From positions 1 through 64,000 of the forward strand of contig CAVXMG010000003.1 in assembly GCA_963762735.1 (NCBI GenBank): a stretch of 64,000 nucleotides of DNA, in the 5' to 3' direction. How positions within the stretch are numbered: the stretch's first letter is position 1; every line of letters starts with the position of its first letter. Shown here one piece after another: positions 16,169-24,962 of this stretch. The notes below the pieces were generated by a model. It was not told the origin of the DNA. It was given only the letters and a program-made list of their open reading frames with translations, and did no database searches. Source of the stretch: DASXKD01 sp963762735 (GTDB taxonomy: Bacteria > Actinomycetota > Actinomycetes > Streptosporangiales > Streptosporangiaceae). The translations under genes were made by a program, and so were the position numbers.

Positions 16169-18283
16169 TCAGCCGAGCGCGGTGACGACGGCCAGAATGG
16201 CGATCAGCGCGATGAGCATGTAGGCCAGGTAGGCGTCGAGCCTGCCCGACTGGAGCCGTTTGACGGCGCGGACCACGGCCATCAGAGGGCGGCCGAGGGG
16301 CCGGTAGAGGTACTCCTCGACGAGTTCCACCACGTCCGAGGTGTAGCCGAGGTGCGGCACCCGGGGCGCCCCGGGCTCGCCACCGGTATCGGCGGGTTCC
16401 TCGATCCGGTGCAGTTCAGAGCGGGTCAGCAGGACACCGGCCAGTACGCGGCGGGTGGGGTTGGCGTAGCCGAACGCGGTGTACTGGTCCGTGGCGGCGC
16501 CCGCGGTCGCGGACCGCCAGGGCGGCACGCGCCGCACGCGGAACATCCGGCCCCCGGTGGCCAGCCAGCTCAGCAGGAAGACCCCGGCGAGCAGCGCGGG
16601 CATGACGATCCACAGCCACGACGGAGAGAGCACAGAAAAGCCGGGGAACACCGGTCCCAGCACCCACGGGGAGGCGATCGCCCCGTCGGTCACGTGTGCG
16701 GGGACCAGCGGGGACAGCCCCGAGCCGATGAGGCGGATCTCCAGCGGAGTCAGCGCCGCCGCCCCGAGGCAGGTGACCGCCAGGGCGGTGACCCCGGCGC
16801 GGCCGAGCCAGCCGTACTCGCGGCTGACGCCGGGCCCCTGCGCCGGTTCCGGGGCGGGGCCGAGGACGACCAGCCCGGTCAGCCGCACGAACGTCACCCC
16901 GGCGAAGCCGACGGTGAGTGCGACCGCGGCGCCGGCGACCGCGAGCACCAGCCGGTAGCCAAGCCCGGGGACCCGGAACTGCTGCATCAGGGATTCCAGC
17001 AGGAACCACTCCGACACGAAGCCAGCGGTCAGCGGGAGACCGGCCAGAGTCAGCGCTCCGATGGCGAACCCAGTGCCGCTCCACGGGGTGCGCCGGGCCG
17101 CGCCCCGCAGGCCGTCCAGCTCGTCGGTACCAGCCGCCGCCTCGACCGTGGCCCCGCAACTGAACAGCAGCGACTTCGCGAGGGTGTGTGCGATCACCTG
17201 CAAGGTCGCCGCGAGCAGTCCGGCCGCGACCAGGCGCTGGTCGCCCGTCGCCGCTCCGGTCAGCGCCACACCGAACCCGGTGACGATGAGCCCGGTGTTC
17301 TCCACGCTGGAGTAGGCGATGACGCGGGGCAGGCTGGTCTGCACGGCGGCGTGCGCGATGCCGATCACCGCCGTCAGCGCGGCGAGGATGAGGAGGATTC
17401 CGGTCAGCCAGCCGGGCGGGCTGCCCAGCAGCGCGAACGTGCGCCACAGGCCGTAGAAGCCCGCATTGACCGCCACGCCGGCCATCACCGCGCGGGCGGG
17501 GCCGGGCGCGGCGGCGTAACCGCGGGGCAGCCACACCTGCACCGGCACGAGGCCGGCCTTGACCGCGAACCCGAAGACCAGCAGCACATAAGCGGTGGTG
17601 CGCGCCGCTCCTCCGGCGACGCCGGCGAAGCTCGTGAGCACGAGCGAGTGGGACCGTGCCGCGAGCAGCAGCAGGCCGGCCAGCAACGAGGCACCGCTGA
17701 CCTGGCCGAAGATGAAGGTGATGACGGCCCCGGCCGGGCGCCCTGGGCTGGCCCGGTCGAACCCGGCCAGTAGGTAGAACGCCACGGTGAGCGTCTCCCA
17801 GGCGAACAGCAGCGTGAACGCGTCGCGGGCGGTGATGATCACGCCCAGTGCGGCCAGCGTCAGGGCGCAGCCTGCGCCGAGCCGTCCCCGGCGGCGGCCG
17901 TGCGGGCCGGGGAGCCGGCTGCCTGCCAGCAGTGTCACCGGCACCGCGGCACCGAAGACGATCACGAGGAACAGCCCGGACAGCCGGTCCACGGCCAGCA
18001 CGCTGCTGGCTCCGGCCCCACCGCCCCACCTAAGGTGGCCGAAACCGAGCAGGCTGCCGAGCCCGAGCACCACGCGCTGTCCGGCCAGGGCCCCGGCCCC
18101 CGCGGCAAGCAGGCACGCCGACCCGGCGGCCGCCACCAGGTACGGTACGAAACCCAGCCACCCCGGCGCTCGCCAGCGGGACGCCGGTGCGTCAGGCTCC
18201 GCGGCGGGCCCTTGCGGGTACGCGAAGCCCACGACCACGGCGGTCAGGAGCAACGCCAGCCCGGTGGCCAAGGCAGCCGTCAC
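16169..18283 (-). CDS. Ehr/hydrogenase-4-type membrane subunit (HyfB/NuoL family)
   Basis: 704 residues from GTG 18283, which overlaps the upstream stop by GTGA. About 16 membrane segments. The antiporter-like core shows FAWETLTVAFYLLAGF, the lysine-containing KAGLVPVQVWLPRGYAAAP, AYSSVENTGLI and the broken-helix region HTLAKSLLFSCGATVE. These are conserved in HyfB/HycC and NuoL/M, which carry the proton path. It resembles Rv0083 of Mycobacterium tuberculosis as I recall that locus. Last gene of the six-gene operon. An upstream extension of the frame exists but overlaps the preceding gene and is not family-like. Confidence 0.88.
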   Translation of the reverse strand: MTAALATGLALLLTAVVVGFAYPQGPAAEPDAPASRWRAPGWLGFVPYLVAAAGSACLLAAGAGALAGQRVVLGLGSLLGFGHLRWGGGAGASSVLAVDRLSGLFLVIVFGAAVPVTLLAGSRLPGPHGRRRGRLGAGCALTLAALGVIITARDAFTLLFAWETLTVAFYLLAGFDRASPGRPAGAVITFIFGQVSGASLLAGLLLLAARSHSLVLTSFAGVAGGAARTTAYVLLVFGFAVKAGLVPVQVWLPRGYAAAPGPARAVMAGVAVNAGFYGLWRTFALLGSPPGWLTGILLILAALTAVIGIAHAAVQTSLPRVIAYSSVENTGLIVTGFGVALTGAATGDQRLVAAGLLAATLQVIAHTLAKSLLFSCGATVEAAAGTDELDGLRGAARRTPWSGTGFAIGALTLAGLPLTAGFVSEWFLLESLMQQFRVPGLGYRLVLAVAGAAVALTVGFAGVTFVRLTGLVVLGPAPEPAQGPGVSREYGWLGRAGVTALAVTCLGAAALTPLEIRLIGSGLSPLVPAHVTDGAIASPWVLGPVFPGFSVLSPSWLWIVMPALLAGVFLLSWLATGGRMFRVRRVPPWRSATAGAATDQYTAFGYANPTRRVLAGVLLTRSELHRIEEPADTGGEPGAPRVPHLGYTSDVVELVEEYLYRPLGRPLMAVVRAVKRLQSGRLDAYLAYMLIALIAILAVVTALG

Positions 18284-19077
18284 GGTGTCACCCCCGTTAC
18301 CCCCGTGGTGTCGCCGCGCAGCCGCCCGAGCCCGAGCAGCAGTGCGTGGAGCAACTGGAACGGGCTGGGCGGGGAGCCCGGCACCCACACGTCCACCGGC
18401 ACCACCTCGCCGACGCCGCCGAGCGTCGCGTACGACGGGCTGACCAGTCCGCCGCTCACCGCGTCGGTCCCGGCCGCGATCACCACCTTCGGATCCGGCA
18501 TCGCGTCGTAGGTCCGGCGCAGCGGCGCGGTCATCCCGTGCGCTCCCGCCCCGGTCACCAGCAGCACGTCGGCGTGCCGGGGGCTGGCGGTGAAGAAGAC
18601 GCCGAGCCGGTGCACGTCGTACACCGGGTTGAGCAAGGCGAGGATTTCCCACTCCTCGCTGCCGTCCGAGCCCGCGTCCACGTGCCGGATGTGCACCGAG
18701 CGGCCCAGCGCGCGGGTCCGCCGGTGCAGGTCCGCACGGACCCGTGCCAGTTCCTCCTCGCTCTCGGCCACCTGGGGGGTGACCAGCGCAGCGCGGGCCA
18801 GCGAGGCCACGGCGGGCCCCTGCGACCAGGCAAACGCGTCCGGGCGGACGGCCACGCACCGGCCGCACAGAATGCACCGGCCCTGGTCCAGCCCGATTCC
18901 CTCACCAGGCGAATAACTGATCGCGCCGGTCGGGCACAGCTCCGGCAGGCCGGCCGGACCGTCCGGGACGGACTCCAGCACCCGCGCCGGGCCGCGCAAC
19001 CCGTCGGCATAGCGGTCACCGCGGCGCGGCCATCGGGTGGTCACCACGCCGTTGCGAAGTCCCCGCAGCACCCACAT
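18280..19077 (-). CDS. Ferredoxin-NuoB-like fusion lacking the N2 cluster cysteines
   Basis: 265 residues. Residues 40-80 are a reduced ferredoxin: C48-P and C68-ILC71-GRC74 remain, enough for one [4Fe-4S] cluster, while the second motif's final Cys is Arg. Residues 125-262 follow NuoB/HycG: GSDGSEEWEILAL, ADVLLVTG, KVVIAAGTDAVSGG and VPGSPPSPF. The four ligands of cluster N2 are replaced by D138, E141, D205 and S235. In a working complex I or [NiFe]-hydrogenase these are cysteines, so electron transfer to a catalytic site is not expected. It starts at ATG 19077 directly after the TAG of the HycE-like gene and overlaps the next gene. Confidence 0.85.
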   Translation of the reverse strand: MWVLRGLRNGVVTTRWPRRGDRYADGLRGPARVLESVPDGPAGLPELCPTGAISYSPGEGIGLDQGRCILCGRCVAVRPDAFAWSQGPAVASLARAALVTPQVAESEEELARVRADLHRRTRALGRSVHIRHVDAGSDGSEEWEILALLNPVYDVHRLGVFFTASPRHADVLLVTGAGAHGMTAPLRRTYDAMPDPKVVIAAGTDAVSGGLVSPSYATLGGVGEVVPVDVWVPGSPPSPFQLLHALLLGLGRLRGDTTGVTGVTP

Positions 19078-20658
19078 CTACAGCGCCACCCCTGCCACAC
19101 ACAGCCCGAAGCTTGCTTCGATGAACGGGAAGTCCGTCAGGATGTCACCGGCGAAGACCTCGTGGAACAGCACCAGGTTGTGAAACGAGGCGGAGCGGGG
19201 CCAGCACCGCACGATCCGCCCGCCCTCGGCGCGGACGTCGTAGAGCACCTCCCCCTGAGGGGCTTCCGCCCAGCCTGCCGCCCTGCCATCCACGGCCGCG
19301 CACGGCACGGCAAGGACGCCCTCCGCGGCACCGGACAGTTCGTCGGCCGCCTGCCTGATCCGGTGGAAGGACTCGGCCACTTCCTGCCAGCGGACCCGCA
19401 GCCGCGCCAGCGCGTCGCCCGCCGTGTGCGGCTCACCGGGCAGCAGGCCCAGTCCCGTGTAGGCGTCGTAGGGCCGGGTGCGCCGCACGTCCTCACCGGC
19501 GCCGGACGCCCGGCCTACCGGCCCGAGCGCCCCGTGCTCGCGGGCCCGTTCGGGGCGCAGCGGCCCGGTTCGGCGCAGCCGGTCCAGGAACGACGCGGTG
19601 CCCATCAGCAGCCGCGAATCGGCGGTGATGTCCCGTTCCAGCCCGCCGACCTCGGCGAAAATGTCGGCCGGGCCCAGCGCGGGGGGCGCGGTGACCCCGC
19701 CGGGGATCACCACGCCGCGGCCGTAGCGGCTGCCGCAGAGACGGCCTACCAGCCGCAGCACGTGTTCTTTGTGCCAGCCGAACCGGGCGGTGGCGACGGC
19801 GAGCCCGGCGGCGTCGGCCAGCCGCGTCGCTGTGTCCAGGTGATTGGCCACCCGCTCAAGTTCCGCGTAGAGGACCCGGACCAGCCGGGCCGGCCATGGC
19901 GGCTCGCACCCGGCGATCCACTCGACCGCATGGCAGTAAGCCAGCGCGTGCGCCACCGAGCAGATGCCCTCGACTCGTTCGGCCAGCAGGACACCGTCGG
20001 CCGCGGGAAGCCCCTCGAACCGTTTCTCGATCCCGCGGTGCTTGTAAAACAACCGCATATTCAAGTGCGGGATATCTTCACCGGGTGTCTCCACCAGGTA
20101 CTCGATCGACTCGAGCACGCCCGAGCGGACCGGGCCGTGCGGGATCGTGAACATGCCCTTCCCGGCGACATGCCGGGCCAGCACCTGCTCGTCCGGTTCC
20201 AGCCGGCTGGGTGAGCTGCCATCGCCCGGCCTGGGCCGGTGCTGCGCGCCCGGCCCAAGCGGCAGGGTGAGCGGCTCCAGCCGCGGGTGGCCCTCCGGGA
20301 CCACGCCGAACAGGTCATGGATCTGGCGCTCGTACCAGAACGCGGCGCCCACCCGCAGGGTCACCGCCGGGTACCCGGCCGCGCCCCCGGGGACGACAGC
20401 TTCCACCGTCTCCAGGTCACCGTCGGTGGCCAGGTAGGCGGAAAGAAGCAGGGCGCCAGTTCTCTCCTGGCCTTTTTGGCTGCCATACGACGGCCCGTGG
20501 CTGGCCGGGCGCCCGGTGATGTCGGTGAGCGCGGGGCTGGCCGACAGTGCGGTGCCGAACAACCCGGCGAACCTCGCACCTGCGGCCACCCTGGCCGCGA
20601 CGGCGTCGGCCAGCGTCGGCGCGGGCGCCTGGCCGTTCCCGGCGGACACCGCCGTCAT
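19078..20658 (-). CDS. hycE: HycE/NuoCD-like large subunit lacking the Ni-Fe cysteines
   Basis: 526 residues: a NuoC-like domain (about 60-150, FWYERQIHDLFGVVPEGHP) followed by a NuoD/hydrogenase large-subunit domain (165-526; PHLNMRLFYKHRGIEKRFEG). In [NiFe]-hydrogenases the L1 motif is R-x-C-G-x-C; here it is R228-V-E230-G-I-C233. The C-terminal D-P-C-x-x-C is E514-A-S516-F-G-L519-C520. With three of four ligands gone no Ni-Fe centre can form in the usual way. The product resembles the Ehr group and mycobacterial HycE. It overlaps the HycQ-like gene by ATGA. Confidence 0.87.
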   Translation of the reverse strand: MTAVSAGNGQAPAPTLADAVAARVAAGARFAGLFGTALSASPALTDITGRPASHGPSYGSQKGQERTGALLLSAYLATDGDLETVEAVVPGGAAGYPAVTLRVGAAFWYERQIHDLFGVVPEGHPRLEPLTLPLGPGAQHRPRPGDGSSPSRLEPDEQVLARHVAGKGMFTIPHGPVRSGVLESIEYLVETPGEDIPHLNMRLFYKHRGIEKRFEGLPAADGVLLAERVEGICSVAHALAYCHAVEWIAGCEPPWPARLVRVLYAELERVANHLDTATRLADAAGLAVATARFGWHKEHVLRLVGRLCGSRYGRGVVIPGGVTAPPALGPADIFAEVGGLERDITADSRLLMGTASFLDRLRRTGPLRPERAREHGALGPVGRASGAGEDVRRTRPYDAYTGLGLLPGEPHTAGDALARLRVRWQEVAESFHRIRQAADELSGAAEGVLAVPCAAVDGRAAGWAEAPQGEVLYDVRAEGGRIVRCWPRSASFHNLVLFHEVFAGDILTDFPFIEASFGLCVAGVAL

Positions 20659-22115
20659 CGCAGCCCCCGCAGTTCTGCGGCGCCCCGGGCCAGCAACTCG
20701 GTGAGGTGAGCGGGGGGATGCACGCCCAGCATGACCAGCGCAGCGACACCGGCCACGACCGGGACCACCATCCAGGCACTCGGCTCACCACGTGGTAGCC
20801 GTTTGGCCGCGGGACTGACAAGCATCCGGTTGGCCGACAGCGACAAGCCGAGGAAGGCCAGCGTGACCGCCACGATCAGCACCGCTGCCGCGACGTTCTT
20901 GGATGCGGCGAACCCGCCCGCCACGATCTGGAACTCACTGCGGAAGATCCCGAACGGGGGCATGGCCGCCAGCGCCAGCACGGCTGCCAGCAGCAGCGGC
21001 CCGCTCCATGGCAGCAGGTCAAGGCCGCCGTTGATCGCCACGACGTTCTTGGTCTGGTATTTGCGGACCAGCACGCCCGCGCCCATGAAGGCGTTGCCCT
21101 TCGCGGCGGCGTGCGCCAGCACATGCAGCAGCACGCCGGCCAGCGCGATCGGCGCACCAAAGCTCACCCCGATCGCCAGGATCCCCATGTGCTCCATGCT
21201 GGAGTAGGCCAGCAGCCGCTTGACGTCGCCCTGATTGAACAGGTACAGCGCCGCCAGCAGCAGCGACGCGATGCCGAACGCGAGCAAGACGCCCTGCGGG
21301 AAGGACGGGCCGAGCGCGGCCACGCTCACCTGGTAGTAACGCAGGATCGCGTAGAAGCTGACCGCGAGCAGCGACCCGGACAACAGCGCCGACACCGGCG
21401 TCGGCGCTTCCGCGTGGGCGTCCGGCAGCCAGGTGTGCACCGGGAACAGGCCCACCTTGGTGCCGAAGCCCAGCACGGCCAGGCCGTAGGCGAGCCGGAC
21501 CGCGGTGTGCGGCAGCCGCGGCCCGGCACGCAGCACCTCGGCGAAGGTGAGGTCGTAGGACTGGCCGAGGACGTGCGCGCCCGCCGCGTACATGAAGATG
21601 GTCGCCAGCAGTGCCAGGCCGAGGCCGGCCGAGGCGATCAGGACGTATTTCCACGCCGCCTCCAGTGCCCGGTCGGTGTCTTCGATCGCCACCAGCAGCG
21701 CCGAGATCACCGTGGTCACCTCGACTGCGATCCACAGCAGGGCCAGGCTGCTCATCAGCGGCGCGGCAAGCATCGACCAGGCGAACAAGTTCAGGCCGGC
21801 GTAGAACCGGTGGGCGTAGCGGCTGAAGTCGGCCGAGGACTCCTCACCGGCGAAGTAGCCGACCGAGTAGGCGGACACCGCCGCGTACAGGAAGCTGGTC
21901 GCCAGCAGGAAGACCACCGAGATCGCATCGGCCCGCAGGTACCGGCCAAGCGTCAGGTCCTGGTGCGCCGCCGTCGGCACGAGGACCAGCACGGTGGCGA
22001 AGCTCACCACCCCGGCGGTGATCGTGACCGCCTGGCACACCCGGACTGGCGACCTCAGGCAGGCGAGCGCGGCCAGCAGCGGGACGGCCAGCAGGATGAT
22101 GAACGTCGCGGTCAC
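20655..22115 (-). CDS. hycQ: Ehr/hydrogenase-4-type membrane subunit (HyfF/HycQ, NuoN family)
   Basis: 486 residues with about 14 membrane segments. The proton-translocating antiporter-like core is seen in WIAVEVTTVISALLVAIED, KVGLFPVHTWLPDAHAEAP (key lysine and the P-V-x-x-W-L-P-D-A-H-A-E-A-P signature), LLAYSSMEHMGILAIG and HAAAKGNAFMGAG. Start GTG 22115 lies 4 bases after the previous stop with GGGGGTGAG upstream. It should form part of the membrane arm together with HyfB-, HycD- and HycP-like subunits. Confidence 0.9.
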   Translation of the reverse strand: MTATFIILLAVPLLAALACLRSPVRVCQAVTITAGVVSFATVLVLVPTAAHQDLTLGRYLRADAISVVFLLATSFLYAAVSAYSVGYFAGEESSADFSRYAHRFYAGLNLFAWSMLAAPLMSSLALLWIAVEVTTVISALLVAIEDTDRALEAAWKYVLIASAGLGLALLATIFMYAAGAHVLGQSYDLTFAEVLRAGPRLPHTAVRLAYGLAVLGFGTKVGLFPVHTWLPDAHAEAPTPVSALLSGSLLAVSFYAILRYYQVSVAALGPSFPQGVLLAFGIASLLLAALYLFNQGDVKRLLAYSSMEHMGILAIGVSFGAPIALAGVLLHVLAHAAAKGNAFMGAGVLVRKYQTKNVVAINGGLDLLPWSGPLLLAAVLALAAMPPFGIFRSEFQIVAGGFAASKNVAAAVLIVAVTLAFLGLSLSANRMLVSPAAKRLPRGEPSAWMVVPVVAGVAALVMLGVHPPAHLTELLARGAAELRGLR

Positions 22116-22119
22116 CAGC

Positions 22120-22836
22120 TCACCCCCGCAGCCTGGTCAGCTCGGCGGTGGACAGCGACTCCGACCGGCCGTGATGCACCCGGATCAGCACCCCGAACAC
22201 GACCACCGCGACCAGCAGGTCGAACAGAAACGCGACCTCCAGGATCAGCGGCATGCGCGCCGCGATCACCAGCGCCGCGAGCGAGACGCCGTTCTCCAGC
22301 GAGAAGAACCCGATCGCCTGCGACACCACGTCCCGGCGCACGATCATCAGCACGAACGCCACCAGGACCACCGCCATGGCCAGGCCCAGCGCCTCCTGCG
22401 GCAGCGTCACCCCGACGATCCCGAGCGTGCCCACGGCGAAGAACCCGAACGCTCCCACCGCGATGGCCAGCAACACGGTGCTGGCCAGGCCCAGCGTGCC
22501 ACTCCCGGCGATCTCCTCCCCGGCGCCGCGCAGCTGCCTGCGCATCACCACCGGCACGATGACCACCTTTAGCGCCACCGACAGCGCCGCCAAGACGTAC
22601 AACTCCGGCACGTGCCGCGCCGCCGCGACGATCACCGCCAGCACCGACACCGCCGCCGACTGCGCCGCGTAGAGACGGATCTGGTCACGGAGCAGCGCCT
22701 GCCGGAACATGCCGAACTCCAGCAGCAGCACCACGACGGCCACGGCGTTGGCGCTGCCGCCGAACACGCTGGGTACGCCCTGGGCGGCGGCCAGCGCCGC
22801 AGGGCCGTGCCGCACGGCCAGCCAGGCACGGGCCAT
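22120..22836 (-). CDS. hycP: Ehr/hydrogenase-4 subunit E-like membrane protein (HycP/HyfE)
   Basis: 238 residues with about seven membrane helices. RRDVVSQAIGFFSLENGVSLAALV, shortened to SQAIGFFSLENGVSLA, is the conserved HyfE segment that resembles NuoK (the Glu in LENG is the K-subunit proton residue). Earlier VALKVVIVPVVMRRQL fits the same family. Start ATG 22836 overlaps the HycD stop as TGATG, with GGGAGG 7 bases upstream. Encodes a small membrane-arm subunit. Confidence 0.87.
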   Translation of the reverse strand: MARAWLAVRHGPAALAAAQGVPSVFGGSANAVAVVVLLLEFGMFRQALLRDQIRLYAAQSAAVSVLAVIVAAARHVPELYVLAALSVALKVVIVPVVMRRQLRGAGEEIAGSGTLGLASTVLLAIAVGAFGFFAVGTLGIVGVTLPQEALGLAMAVVLVAFVLMIVRRDVVSQAIGFFSLENGVSLAALVIAARMPLILEVAFLFDLLVAVVVFGVLIRVHHGRSESLSTAELTRLRG

Positions 22837-23792
22837 CAGCCACCTCCCAGATAGAGCGTGAAGACACCCAGCACGGAGAGCAGAAACGCCGCGGCCACGA
22901 ACTCGGTGATCTTGAACAGCCGGAGCTTGGCGAACGAGTTGTCAATGACCGCGATCACCACGCCGACGCCGAGCGCCTTGCCCAGCAGCGCGACGATCGC
23001 CAGGCCCACGTCGCCGGGCCGCGCGGTGGCGGCCAGCCCCCATGGCACTAGGAACACGTTGAGCAAGATCGTGAACAGGATGAGCTGCTTCATCGCCGAG
23101 CCCCACTTCAGCAGCGCGAAATAGGGGCCGGAGTGCTCGAACGGCCTGGCCTCCTCGATCATGCCGAACTCGTTCGTGCCGGTGTGGGTCTCCACCGGGA
23201 TCCGGCCGGTCTCGTACAGGATCACCATGAACAGCGCGGCAGTGGCCAGCAGGTGAGCGGGGCGCACGATCTGCCCGGCCGAAGAGCGGACGGTCGCGGC
23301 CAGCGCATACGGCAGGTCGGTGCCGGTGATCAGCGCCACGGTGAACACCACGAACAGCACCACCGGCTCGGTGATGGCCGCGAACGTCTTCGCGCGGCTC
23401 GACCCGAGCTGCGCGTAGGGGCTGCCGGTTTCCAGCGCGGCCACCGCGACCACGAAGCTGGCCAGCGCCAGGATGAAGCCACCGCCGAGGATGTCGCCCA
23501 TGTACCCCAGCGGCAGCGGGTAACTGGTCAGCACCGGGATGAGCAGCGGCACCGTGAGGTAGCAGGTGACCGCGACCAGCGGCGCCGCGAGGAAGAACCA
23601 GCTCGCCCCCTCCGGGGCCAGCGCCTCCTTGCGGCACAGCTTCGCTAGGTCGAAGTAGGGCTGCACGACCCGGGGCCCGCGCCGGCCCTGCAACCGCGCC
23701 TCCACCCGTGCGATCACACCGGACACGCCGGGCGCAGCCACGGCAATGGTCAGCACTTGAAGCGCTTGAATGACGGGAATGGGAAAGATCAC
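22836..23792 (-). CDS. hycD: NuoH/HycD-like membrane subunit
   Basis: 318 residues from GTG 23792, chosen over the GTG at 23801 because AGGAG then has an 8-base spacing. ARVEARLQGRRGPRVVQPYF and DLAKLCRKE are the hallmark cytoplasmic loop of NuoH/HycD, and ETGRIPVETHTGTNEFGMIEE, split as GRIPVETHTGTNEFGM, is the loop that contacts the quinone or hydrogenase module. About eight helices. First gene of the operon and, by analogy to complex I, the link between peripheral and membrane arms. Its conserved acidic loop is kept even though the catalytic cysteines of its partners are not. Confidence 0.9.
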   Translation of the reverse strand: MIFPIPVIQALQVLTIAVAAPGVSGVIARVEARLQGRRGPRVVQPYFDLAKLCRKEALAPEGASWFFLAAPLVAVTCYLTVPLLIPVLTSYPLPLGYMGDILGGGFILALASFVVAVAALETGSPYAQLGSSRAKTFAAITEPVVLFVVFTVALITGTDLPYALAATVRSSAGQIVRPAHLLATAALFMVILYETGRIPVETHTGTNEFGMIEEARPFEHSGPYFALLKWGSAMKQLILFTILLNVFLVPWGLAATARPGDVGLAIVALLGKALGVGVVIAVIDNSFAKLRLFKITEFVAAAFLLSVLGVFTLYLGGG

Positions 23793-23964
23793 CCGGAGCA
23801 CTCCTGGGCGCGGCTCACGACGATGGCCTCCTCATGCCAGCTGACGACAGAAGTCGGTCGGTCAGGTGGTAGAGGCCATCAGCGGGATGATCTTCCCACG
23901 GTCAACGGCGAGCCTCATCGCCGAGATCACAGTGTGCCCAGGACACACCGGTTCAAGCAAATCG

Positions 23965-23978
23965 GGGCCAGGCGGCCC
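23965..23978. promoter_or_regulatory. DosR/DevR-like box
   Basis: GGGCC-AGGC-GGCCC is a perfect inverted repeat of the form GGGNC-N4-GNCCC that defines DosR boxes. It lies about 26 bases before the uspA start at 24004 and about 190 bases before the Ehr operon. The 210-base intergenic region has no other recognised element. Confidence 0.4.
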
Positions 23979-24003
23979 GGCCCTGGCGAAGCAAAGGCGG
24001 TGC

Positions 24004-24492
24004 GTGGACACTGAAGTCGTGTTCCAGCGGATCCTGATCGGCTACAACGACACGCCCGGCGCACGGCAGGCACTCGCCGAGGCGGTTCATCTCGCCCGGC
24101 AGGAGGGCGCCGCGCTCGTGGTGGTCGCGGTCGAAGGTCCCCTGGCCCAGTTCGACGGCAACACCGTCGGTGAAATCCGCAACGAGCACGAGCGCAGGCA
24201 GCGGGATTGCCGCAGGTGGCTGCGTACCGCCGAGGCCTACGCCGACGACAACGGCGTCCGGGTCCGGACCGAGATACTCACGGGCAAACTGACCTGGCAA
24301 CTGGCCAGCGCTGCAAACGCCTACCGCGCAGACCTGGTAGTGGTCGGGCATGCGAGCCGGGGTGTATGGCACCGCCTTACCGGCACGACGGCCGGCCGGG
24401 TCAGCCGCTACGCCCGTTGCTCGGTCCTCATAGCATCACCGCCACGCGGCACTAGCCCGGAGACTGCAGGAAGGCATAACGGCAGCCGCTAG
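24004..24492 (+). CDS. Universal stress protein
   Basis: 162 residues from GTG 24004 (AAAGGCGG just upstream); GTG 24019 is an alternative. FQRILIGYNDTPGARQALAEA is the first strand and helix of UspA. RADLVVVGHASRGVWHRLTG, then TTAGRVSRYARCSVLIA, is the nucleotide loop region in a relaxed G-x2-G form. The DosR-like box upstream and the Ehr operon on the other side resemble the mycobacterial dormancy regulon, where several Usp proteins are induced by hypoxia. Its stop overlaps the stop of the convergent usp gene by four bases (CTAG). Confidence 0.82.
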   Translation: MDTEVVFQRILIGYNDTPGARQALAEAVHLARQEGAALVVVAVEGPLAQFDGNTVGEIRNEHERRQRDCRRWLRTAEAYADDNGVRVRTEILTGKLTWQLASAANAYRADLVVVGHASRGVWHRLTGTTAGRVSRYARCSVLIASPPRGTSPETAGRHNGSR

Positions 24493-24962
24493 GCTGCGCT
24501 AACCAGGAGGACCGGGACCCTGGCGATGCGCGCCGTTTCCTGCGCGATGTGGCCGAGCTTTGGATGCAAGATGCCCCCTTGTCCGTGGCGGCCCAAGACC
24601 AGCAGGTCGAAAGCGTGCTCTGACGCGAACTCACAGATGGACTTCGGCACCTGGCGGCCTTCGGTCGTCTCCAGGGTTACTGGAACAGACCTGGTCCCGA
24701 GAGAGTGCCGCGCGAGTTCGAATGCGTCGCGGGCGTGCTGCGCCGCGGATGTGCCGGGCCCGTCGTCTCCCGTTTCCCGCGGTGGTGAAGGCGGGAGGAC
24801 GGCGAACGCTACGACATGCCCCGGAGCGCCTGCGACGATCGCGGCCGCCGTGCGCAGCGCCGTGACCGAGTCCGGGGATCCATCCCAGGCCACCAGCACC
24901 CGGCGGAACGGACAGAAATTGCCGTGCTGCTGATCGTGGCCATTGTCCGAAGCTGGAAGCAC
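24489..24962 (-). CDS. Universal stress protein
   Basis: 157 residues from GTG 24962, with GGAGG 5 bases upstream. FRRVLVAWDGSPDSVTALRTA is a classic UspA N-terminus with the ATP-contacting Asp, and FDLLVLGRHGQGGILHPKLGH, followed by VPVLLVS, carries a G-x2-G-type loop. It is more canonical than the two other Usp proteins in the window. Convergent with the 24004 gene and sharing CTAG between their stop codons. Confidence 0.87.
   Translation of the reverse strand: MLPASDNGHDQQHGNFCPFRRVLVAWDGSPDSVTALRTAAAIVAGAPGHVVAFAVLPPSPPRETGDDGPGTSAAQHARDAFELARHSLGTRSVPVTLETTEGRQVPKSICEFASEHAFDLLVLGRHGQGGILHPKLGHIAQETARIARVPVLLVSAA

Noticed and set aside
19078..20658. A functional group 4 [NiFe]-hydrogenase or formate hydrogenlyase
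   Set aside because: Three of the four Ni-Fe cysteines and all N2 cysteines are replaced, and no maturation genes are present.
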